A stretch of DNA of 12,663 nucleotides from Crocinitomicaceae bacterium (lineage in GTDB: Bacteria; Bacteroidota; Bacteroidia; Flavobacteriales_D; Crocinitomicaceae): positions 1 to 12,663 of the forward strand of contig JALQTG010000229.1 of assembly GCA_023264075.1 (NCBI GenBank). The letters are read 5' to 3'. Both the position numbers and the translations under genes were made by a program. Under the pieces are notes generated by a model. That model did not search any database, was not told where the DNA came from, and worked only from the letters and a program-made list of their open reading frames with translations. Shown one piece after another: positions 7,127-12,663 of the stretch (the first letter of the stretch is position 1; every line of letters starts with the position of its first letter).

Positions 7127-9124
7127 ATGAAAACATTTAAAACACTCTCAACAATTGCGGCCGTATTAATCGGATTTGCTGCGATTTCTCAAAAAGTTCC
7201 AAGTCAAGGGGAAACTGTTGAGCTCGAGGAACCTAATACCCATACAGAAGTAACGGCGGTATGGGGAACAATTAATGGTGATTTACCGAATGATAACCCT
7301 CTTTTAGATAGCTTAATTGAAGTAAATGGTCTAATTGTTTCTCGACCATTTTCCTATTCTAGAAATCCAGAATTAAAGTCACTATATGAATTTAGTTGTG
7401 ATAATTGTGATATACAAGCAGTTTTATCCAAATTAGCCTTAATTGGAATTTCGAATGCCGAATTGGTTGCAAAGCCTTCACCATTATCAGAGGAAACCAA
7501 CGATTATAACAAGGTCTTCTCAACGGATTACGCACTTGACTTAATCGGTGCTAAAGAGGCCTGGAAGATTAACACTGGTTCAAGAACGGTGAAAATAGGA
7601 ATTTCCGACTCTAATTTTGATTTAGATCATGAAGAATTGGTTGGCAAATATTCTTCTGTAGTACCGAGTAATAATTCTGACTACCTCCACGGTACAGCAG
7701 TGGCGACTGCTGCAGCGGGAAACACTAATAACTCACTCGGGAAAAGTTCTATCGGTTATAACTGTGATTTAATGTTGTACCCAATGAGCTATAATTCTAT
7801 CTTACAAGCCGCGTATTCAGGGGTAGATGTTATTAATTTAAGTTGGGCTTCCGGATGTAATTTTAATATTTATCAGCAACAAGCTATTGATGAGGCCTTG
7901 AGCACAGGGATGATTATCGTTGCTTCTGCCGGAAATGGAAGTACCTGCGGAGGCCCTAGTAATTATGTATATCCAGCATCTTATGATGGTGTGATTTCAG
8001 TGTCAAGCATTGGCGCGAACGATAATCATGAAAAAACAGTAGGAAACCCTAATACTACACATCAGCACAATGATAAGGTAGACATCGTTGCTCCTGGATA
8101 TAATGTTCCCTTAGCCTTCCCTAACAATACATATGGTTATGGCAACGGAACATCTTTCGCGAGTCCAATTGTTACGGGTACGATTGGTCTAATGATAACC
8201 GAAGAGCCGAATTTGTCAAACTGTGAGGTCGACTATATTTTAAAGAAGTCAGCAGCTAATATTGATTCGTTAAATACAAATTATCAGGGGCTTCTTGGTG
8301 AGGGTAGATTAGATGCTGGTTCAGCACTTAATTTAACGCGAGAGTTTGAATTGTTCAGTTTGCGGCATGAGGTAATAAAAGATGGGGGTGATCCTCAGCT
8401 TGTAATAAATGGAACAGGAACGATGGAGTATGATAGTCTGAAATATACATTTAATGATTATGTTTTTCTCGGAACAGGTCAAGAAGCCAGAGTTTATAAT
8501 GTTGAATACCAAAGTATTTATGGATGTAAGTCAACAGCAGAATACATTGTAGAAGAATCTGAATTCAATGTGTTTGAAGATTCAAATTTAGTTATCTTAC
8601 CTGTTGAGCTAATTGATTTTACTGCAAAACCTGTTCGTGAGAAGATTGAAATCGAGTGGATTACAGGCTCTGAGAACAATAATTCACATTTTGTCACAGA
8701 CAAAACTTATGATGGAAGATTCTGGTATGGATTAACAATAACTCAAGGCCAAGGGACTACTTCTGAAGAAACGACTTATTCTGAGTTAGATTTTAATCCT
8801 AAGTTAGGAGTACAGTATTATAGGCTTACTCAAGTTAATTACAATGGGGACAAAACAATTTACCAACCAATTTCGGTGAATTTTGGAGCTAAAGGTAACC
8901 TTTTGACAGCATATCCAAATCCTTCGGAAGGAGATGTAAATATCAAATGGACAAATTATGCAGAAGAAATTAGAGTATATGATCAAGCAGGAGAGCTTGT
9001 AAAAAAAATCCGTCCGAGTGAGGCGGAAACGAAAATAGAATTACTTGATTTAGATCCTGGTTTTTATATAGTTACAGCTCTTATTGAAGGAGAAAAGTTA
9101 AGTATCAAGATTATTGTAGTTTGA
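7127..9124 (+). CDS. Secreted S8 (subtilisin-family) serine protease with T9SS type A sorting domain
   Basis: 665 residues from ATG 7127 (MKTFKTLSTIAAVLIGFAAIS). A signal peptide of about 21 residues is followed by a propeptide-like region (about 22-140) with a segment resembling peptidase inhibitor I9 (AVLSKLALIGISNAELV). The S8 catalytic domain (about 140-415) has D161 (ISDSNFDLDH), H188 (LHGTAVATAAAG), oxyanion N270 (ASAGNGS) and nucleophile S343 (GTSFASPIVTG), all in canonical order, so it should be active. The Asp motif is DSN rather than the common DTG/DSG. A beta-rich linker (LPVELIDFTAKP onward) leads to the C-terminal T9SS type A domain (YPNPSEGDVNIKW, then LDLDPGFYIVTALIEG). Export is via Sec then T9SS to the cell surface or medium; substrate unknown. 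A frame extension to TTG 7100 is rejected because the signal peptide begins at 7127. Confidence 0.93.
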   Translation: MKTFKTLSTIAAVLIGFAAISQKVPSQGETVELEEPNTHTEVTAVWGTINGDLPNDNPLLDSLIEVNGLIVSRPFSYSRNPELKSLYEFSCDNCDIQAVLSKLALIGISNAELVAKPSPLSEETNDYNKVFSTDYALDLIGAKEAWKINTGSRTVKIGISDSNFDLDHEELVGKYSSVVPSNNSDYLHGTAVATAAAGNTNNSLGKSSIGYNCDLMLYPMSYNSILQAAYSGVDVINLSWASGCNFNIYQQQAIDEALSTGMIIVASAGNGSTCGGPSNYVYPASYDGVISVSSIGANDNHEKTVGNPNTTHQHNDKVDIVAPGYNVPLAFPNNTYGYGNGTSFASPIVTGTIGLMITEEPNLSNCEVDYILKKSAANIDSLNTNYQGLLGEGRLDAGSALNLTREFELFSLRHEVIKDGGDPQLVINGTGTMEYDSLKYTFNDYVFLGTGQEARVYNVEYQSIYGCKSTAEYIVEESEFNVFEDSNLVILPVELIDFTAKPVREKIEIEWITGSENNNSHFVTDKTYDGRFWYGLTITQGQGTTSEETTYSELDFNPKLGVQYYRLTQVNYNGDKTIYQPISVNFGAKGNLLTAYPNPSEGDVNIKWTNYAEEIRVYDQAGELVKKIRPSEAETKIELLDLDPGFYIVTALIEGEKLSIKIIVV

Positions 9125-9144
9125 TAATGGATTAATTAGTTTAT

Positions 9145-9175
9145 AAAATGGAGTTGTCATCAGCTCCATTTTTTT
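9145..9175 (+). terminator. Strong intrinsic terminator of the subtilase gene
   Basis: A 12-bp stem runs from 9145-9156 to 9161-9172, with TGGAGTTG against CAGCTCCA (one T-G pair) and a TCAT loop. It is flanked by A's on the left and a run of T's at 9169-9175. It starts 20 bp after the stop codon. The A-run on the left could make it weakly bidirectional. Confidence 0.9.
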
Positions 9176-9299
9176 ATTTAATAATAAATTATCCTCATTA
9201 GAGTACTTTGAAGTGTAAATAAGACATTTTACTCCCAAGCATTAACCTCACTGATATAGTCACTGAAATCTAAAGTAAACCTTCCTACGGGAAGAATAG

Positions 9300-9482
9300 C
9301 TAAATTTATATTTGAAGTTGAGTGTTATATTCGCTGAGCCAATCACTCTCTTGATTTTCAAGGAATTTAATCAAACTAATGTATTAGAACACATGCAATC
9401 TGCAGAAGCTAAAAAGTTCAGAAAACACCAATTTTTGCCTAATTTCTTTATGGATGATGATAGACTGAAGATAATTGATTAG
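9300..9482 (+). pseudogene. Possible 3' relic of an unrecognised gene
   Basis: The frame is open for 60 codons from just after a TAG (9297-9299) to the TAG at 9480-9482. An internal ATG at 9393 would give a 29-residue peptide beginning MQSAEAKKFRKHQF. The translation looks protein-like, with charged and aromatic residues and ending MDDDRLKIID, but I recognise no family. The key support is that its stop codon sits at the loop edge of an intrinsic terminator, as expected of a real gene end. No Shine-Dalgarno or promoter was seen. It could equally be a real small gene, or chance. Confidence 0.3.
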
Positions 9483-9502
9483 CGCAAATCAATTCTTTTT
9501 TT
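9473..9502 (+). terminator. Orphan + strand intrinsic terminator
   Basis: AATTGATT (9473-9480) pairs perfectly with AATCAATT (9487-9494) around an AGCGCA loop, followed by C and seven T's (9496-9502). The form is classic, though AT-rich. The subtilase already has its own terminator 300 bp upstream, so this one has no assigned gene other than the possible relic at 9300-9482. Confidence 0.7.
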
Positions 9503-9818
9503 GGATTGTGTTTTGAATTTCAACAAGTACTAATTGAAGAGGGAATTTTTGTTGGAGATATTTGAACAGTAGTTCTAATTATAACCTCTACCTGCATGAG
9601 TTTCTTATTATTTCATGTTCTTTCTAATATGATATATTTCTGTATCTCGCATATTATTTACTTTACTACCTTCCCGTTATCTTTGATTTTCATGTCTATG
9701 TTTGTTTTACCAGAGAAGAAGGTTATTGTTCACAGTTTTAGGGTTCTTGTTATTGACAACGGCATACATCAATGAACTCCATTATCATATCCGAGACAAT
9801 TAGGCAATCTGCATGATT

Positions 9819-9867
9819 ATACATAAAAAAGCCACCTTGTTATTAACTAGCCAGCTTTTTTATGTAT
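9819..9867 (-). terminator. Terminator of the minus-strand T9SS type B protein gene
   Basis: ATACATAAAAAAGC (9819-9832) and GCTTTTTTATGTAT (9854-9867) are perfect 14-bp inverted arms around a 21-nt loop. It begins 8 bp beyond the stop of the gene ending at 9875. A/T runs inside the arms give a U-run on both strands, so it is likely bidirectional, separating this gene from + strand transcripts. Confidence 0.8.
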
Positions 9868-9874
9868 TTATAAT

Positions 9875-12663
9875 TTACCTGAGTATATTAACATGTCCAA
9901 CATGAACTTGACGCTCATCCGTGTATTTGGTTTTGAACTCAATTTTCCAGATATATGTACCGTCTTTGACTAACTTACCACCGTATGTTCCATCCCACCC
10001 AACGTTGGCATTATTTGATTCAAAAAGGATTTCTCCCCATCTATTGAAAATCAATAAATTGAAGTCATATGGATCAAATCCTGATGTAAATACTGGTTGG
10101 AAGGTTTCATTATAATTATCATTATCAGGAGTAAATGTGTTAGGGACATAGAAAATAAGATCTTCTTGCACTTCAATTATAGCGTAAGCTGTATCTGAAC
10201 AACCATACTGCGATAATGCAATAAGTTGAACGGTGTATGAACCTTCTTCAGTTGATTCATATTGATGAGAAGGATTAATTTCATTAGAAGTATTGCCATC
10301 TCCGAAGTCCCATTCATAGTTAACTGCACCGAAACTTCCGTTGGTGAAATTAACAATTGGATCATTTGAAGTAACCACCATTGGGTCAGCAGAGAAGTTT
10401 GCATTGGGAGGACCTTCAGTACAAATATAATTTAATACAGTAGCTTGTGATTCACAGCCTGCGGAAGTTGTTACGGTTAAAGTAACATCATAACAACCAG
10501 GGTCTGTCGTTATTAATGAAACGCTATTGCATCCGAATAAGGTTTGCCCGTTACTTATATCCCAAACACAACTGTTACCAGTTATTGAAGAATTATTTGT
10601 GAGAACTGTTGTCAATGGGATGCACCCCGATAAAATATCTCCTGTAAAAGATACTTCAGACAATGGGTTAACTGTTACTTGAACTTGATCGGTATTCTCA
10701 CAATTATTTTGAACTCCAGTTACTGTATAAACACCAGATTGGTTCGGAACGAAAGATGTACCATTTTGGATTCCGTTATCCCATGTAAATGTAGTGGAAT
10801 TACCGCCTAATAGATCAAAAGCAGTTAGGGATATCGCATCTCCTTCACAAATAGACAGAGGTGGCCCTGCATCTACTTGAGGTAAAGGATTGACAGTGAT
10901 AGAGACAATATCAGTACTGATACAGTTGTCTAAATTAGCAGTAACGGTATATGTTGTATTCCCAACAGGGGGTGTAAAGTTTACTCCGTCTGTTACCCCG
11001 TTATCCCAAGAAATGATAGCTCCCTGAGGGTTATCAGCTGTAAGTGCTGTTTCATCACCTTCACAAAGTGTTTGATTATTTCCAGCATCAACAAAAGGAG
11101 CATTTGGATCAACCAAGTTAATCACAGTATTATCAATCAACTCACAAATCGGACAATCAGCAGGAGACATAGTGAAGTTGGTATAATTACCAGCAGACAA
11201 GCCTGATAGTGTATAATTTCCGGTTGCATCAGAATTGATTATAATAGATGGATTCCCATTGTAAGAGAAGTTAAAAGCACTATTAGGCTCAAGACCCCCA
11301 ATAATAATTTGTCCATCGTTTCCACCACATGATGAAGGATCACTAGGTGATAGCGTGATAGAAGGAGTAACCGCAGAGATTGTAATAGTCTGAGATACTG
11401 TAATTGAGTTGTTACATTCATCAGTTATTGAATAGGTGCGTATGATTACCTCGCCGTTACAAACATTATTGTCAGATACATCTCCAACAAAATCAACAGT
11501 TGGAATAGAACAGTTGTCAGACACACCAATGAGTGAATTAATATCAGGAGCTGGCACATCTGAAGCACAAGCTACGGTAATATCAGCAGGAGCAGTTCCT
11601 ACAGGAGCGATATCATCGTTAACAGTAATAATTTGCTCAACAAAGATGAAGTTACCACAGTCATCCGTTACGCGGTAACGACGTGTAATCACTTCAGGAC
11701 AAGAGTTTCCATCAGAAGTATCATCTTCCCATATTACCACTGGTGTTGCCCCATTATCTGCTTCGTCAGTTACCACTAATGGGTCCGGTGCAGGCACATC
11801 ACCAATACACTGTACTGCAATAGGAGCAGGGTTGGATGCTGTTGGAGGGAAAGGATCAGTAATCAAGATCAATTGCGATACAGTAATTTGATTACCACAG
11901 TCATCTGTTACAGAGTAAGTACGCGTAATTGTTTCAGGACAAGCCCCATTATCAGATACATCACTCACCCATTCTACCACAGGGTTTACTGTACAGTTAT
12001 CCGCTTCATCAGTTACCACAGTAACATCTGGGGCAGGAACTGGCCCACCAGGAACAGTTAAGTCGTTAGGGTTGGAAGCTGTTGGGTCAGTAGTATCGTC
12101 AATTGTAATGGTTTGGGTAACGAGAGTTACGTTCCCACACTCATCCGTAATGGAGTATGTACGTGTAATGACTTCGGCACATGTGTTTCCATCAGAAGCA
12201 TCACTCACGAATGCAACGACAGGAGCAGCAGTACAGTTATCAGACACCCCAGTAACCAGTGTAATATCTTCAGCAGGGACATCACCAATACATTCAACCA
12301 CCAAAGGAGCAGGAGCAGTACCTACTGGAGCAATATCATCATCAATGGTAATAGTTTGAGTAACGTCCGTGAAGTTACCGCAGTCATCTGTAATTCTGTA
12401 GGTACGAGTAATGACCTCAGGACAAATATTTCCATCAGAAACATCCCCAACGAAAGTTACTATAGGAGCTACAGTACAGTTGTCAGACACACCAGTCAAA
12501 GAAGTAATATCATCAGCAGGCACATCTGTTGGACATTGAACAGCAACGTCAGCAGGAGCAGTTCCAACAGGAGCGATATCATCGTTAACAGTAATAATTT
12601 GCTCAACAAAGATGAAGTTACCACAGTCATCCGTTACGCGGTAACGACGCGTAATCACTTCAG
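9875..12663 (-). CDS. Giant repeat-rich surface protein with T9SS type B (gliding-motility-associated) C-terminal domain, 5' end outside window
   Basis: The frame is open through the right window edge. GTG at 12656-12658 is not the start, because it lies inside a repeat (EVITRRYRVTDDCGN in other copies). Counting visible residues from 12658 (927 in all): HYR-like repeats of 80-81 residues (1 to about 430); a SprB-like block with SSCGGNDGQIIIGGL (about 431-520); two Ig-like domains with LCEGDETAL and ICEGDAISL (Cys 532 and 604); a PKD-like domain (about 669-745); a PKD domain with WDFGDG (W783); and the CHU_C / type B sorting domain (836-927, VPNTFTPDNDNYNE, FNRWGE, WDGTYGGK, DGTYIWK). Such proteins are exported by T9SS and act as surface adhesins or fibres. 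Ligand and total length are unknown. A terminator follows the stop. Confidence 0.92.
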   Translation of the reverse strand, partial: EVITRRYRVTDDCGNFIFVEQIITVNDDIAPVGTAPADVAVQCPTDVPADDITSLTGVSDNCTVAPIVTFVGDVSDGNICPEVITRTYRITDDCGNFTDVTQTITIDDDIAPVGTAPAPLVVECIGDVPAEDITLVTGVSDNCTAAPVVAFVSDASDGNTCAEVITRTYSITDECGNVTLVTQTITIDDTTDPTASNPNDLTVPGGPVPAPDVTVVTDEADNCTVNPVVEWVSDVSDNGACPETITRTYSVTDDCGNQITVSQLILITDPFPPTASNPAPIAVQCIGDVPAPDPLVVTDEADNGATPVVIWEDDTSDGNSCPEVITRRYRVTDDCGNFIFVEQIITVNDDIAPVGTAPADITVACASDVPAPDINSLIGVSDNCSIPTVDFVGDVSDNNVCNGEVIIRTYSITDECNNSITVSQTITISAVTPSITLSPSDPSSCGGNDGQIIIGGLEPNSAFNFSYNGNPSIIINSDATGNYTLSGLSAGNYTNFTMSPADCPICELIDNTVINLVDPNAPFVDAGNNQTLCEGDETALTADNPQGAIISWDNGVTDGVNFTPPVGNTTYTVTANLDNCISTDIVSITVNPLPQVDAGPPLSICEGDAISLTAFDLLGGNSTTFTWDNGIQNGTSFVPNQSGVYTVTGVQNNCENTDQVQVTVNPLSEVSFTGDILSGCIPLTTVLTNNSSITGNSCVWDISNGQTLFGCNSVSLITTDPGCYDVTLTVTTSAGCESQATVLNYICTEGPPNANFSADPMVVTSNDPIVNFTNGSFGAVNYEWDFGDGNTSNEINPSHQYESTEEGSYTVQLIALSQYGCSDTAYAIIEVQEDLIFYVPNTFTPDNDNYNETFQPVFTSGFDPYDFNLLIFNRWGEILFESNNANVGWDGTYGGKLVKDGTYIWKIEFKTKYTDERQVHVGHVNILR
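11583..11697 (-). repeat. Higher-order repeat copy 1 within the HYR array
   Basis: These 115 bp match 12549-12663 with only two differences, at 11600 (T against A) and 11684 (T against C), at an offset of 966 bp (four units). Neighbouring units are much less alike at DNA level, so this is a recent duplication or gene-conversion tract. Confidence 0.85.
12549..12663 (-). repeat. Higher-order repeat copy 2 (runs off window)
   Basis: Partner of 11583-11697. The match is still going at the last base of the window, so the true length of the near-identical tract is greater than 115 bp. To the left of 12549 (protein C-terminal side) similarity falls to the ordinary repeat level. Confidence 0.85.

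Larger units (their letters stand above)
9176..9874. other. AT-rich stretch of about 700 bp with no convincing gene
   Basis: All six frames are short and broken. I see no recognisable protein, tRNA or transposase motif. The stretch holds a possible gene relic (9300-9482) and two terminators (9473-9502 and 9819-9867), listed separately, plus a small CTTCC-TACG-GGAAG hairpin at 9281-9294. Absence of coding signal on both strands, together with the orphan terminator, suggests decayed sequence between two independently transcribed surface-protein genes (inference). Confidence 0.6.
11371..12663 (-). repeat. Tandem HYR-like repeats, 80-81 residues each
   Basis: The TD[DE]C[GN]N motif recurs with its Cys at visible residues 12, 93, 174, 254, 334 and 415. 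The DNA periods are therefore 243, 243, 240, 240 and 243 bp. Each full unit carries four Cys (VxC, DNC, C-x-EVITRTY, TDxC), suggesting two disulfides per domain. Adjacent units share much wording (TITIDDDIAPVGTAPA, VSDNC). The array runs off the right edge, so the copy number is unknown. Confidence 0.88.

Noticed and set aside
9503..9565. Short frame ending VLIEEGIFVGDI
   Set aside because: Only about 20 codons, no start codon, no recognised similarity; mentioned only as possible context for the relic.
12656..12658. GTG as start codon of the large repeat protein
   Set aside because: The same codon occurs in the middle of other repeat units (EVITRRYRV), and the frame stays open to the window edge.
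11371..12663. Regular repeat pattern considered as a CRISPR array
   Set aside because: The period is 240-243 bp, repeats are in an open protein-coding frame, and there are no short identical repeats with unique spacers.

Overview
The window looks like the chromosome of a Bacteroidota bacterium, most probably a flavobacterium-like member. Four things point there: two secreted proteins with type IX secretion system (T9SS) sorting domains (one type A, one gliding-motility-associated type B), a DnaG whose zinc-ribbon ligands are mostly replaced, the near absence of Shine-Dalgarno sequences before starts, and candidate promoters of the TAnnTTTG type. This taxonomic call is inference from protein families; no rRNA is present.

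Left part (1-2341): the tail of a MORN/YwqK-like repeat protein, then dnaG (primase) three bases later on the + strand, then a 227-bp spacer rich in short inverted and tandem repeats with a clear terminator serving the opposite strand. Middle (2342-5968): a minus-strand pair hmgA-hppD for tyrosine breakdown (4-hydroxyphenylpyruvate to homogentisate to maleylacetoacetate), divergent from a + strand short-chain-type L-threonine 3-dehydrogenase. Together they form an amino-acid catabolism cluster around a 326-bp divergent control region.

Right part (6098-12663): a secreted MORN-repeat protein, a secreted subtilisin-family (S8) protease with a T9SS type A tail, about 700 bp of AT-rich DNA without a convincing gene but with two good terminators and a possible gene relic, and finally the 3' two-and-more kilobases of a giant minus-strand adhesin-like protein. 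That protein carries HYR-like repeats, Ig/PKD-like domains and a CHU_C/T9SS type B C-terminal domain; its 5' end lies beyond the window.

I did not find a clearly new multi-gene system. The points most worth a second look are the zinc-ligand losses in DnaG, the 80-81-residue repeat array with a 966-bp higher-order near-identical repeat and complementary cysteine losses in adjacent units, the orphan terminator that overlaps the stop of an unrecognised reading frame near 9480, and the repeat-rich spacer after dnaG.
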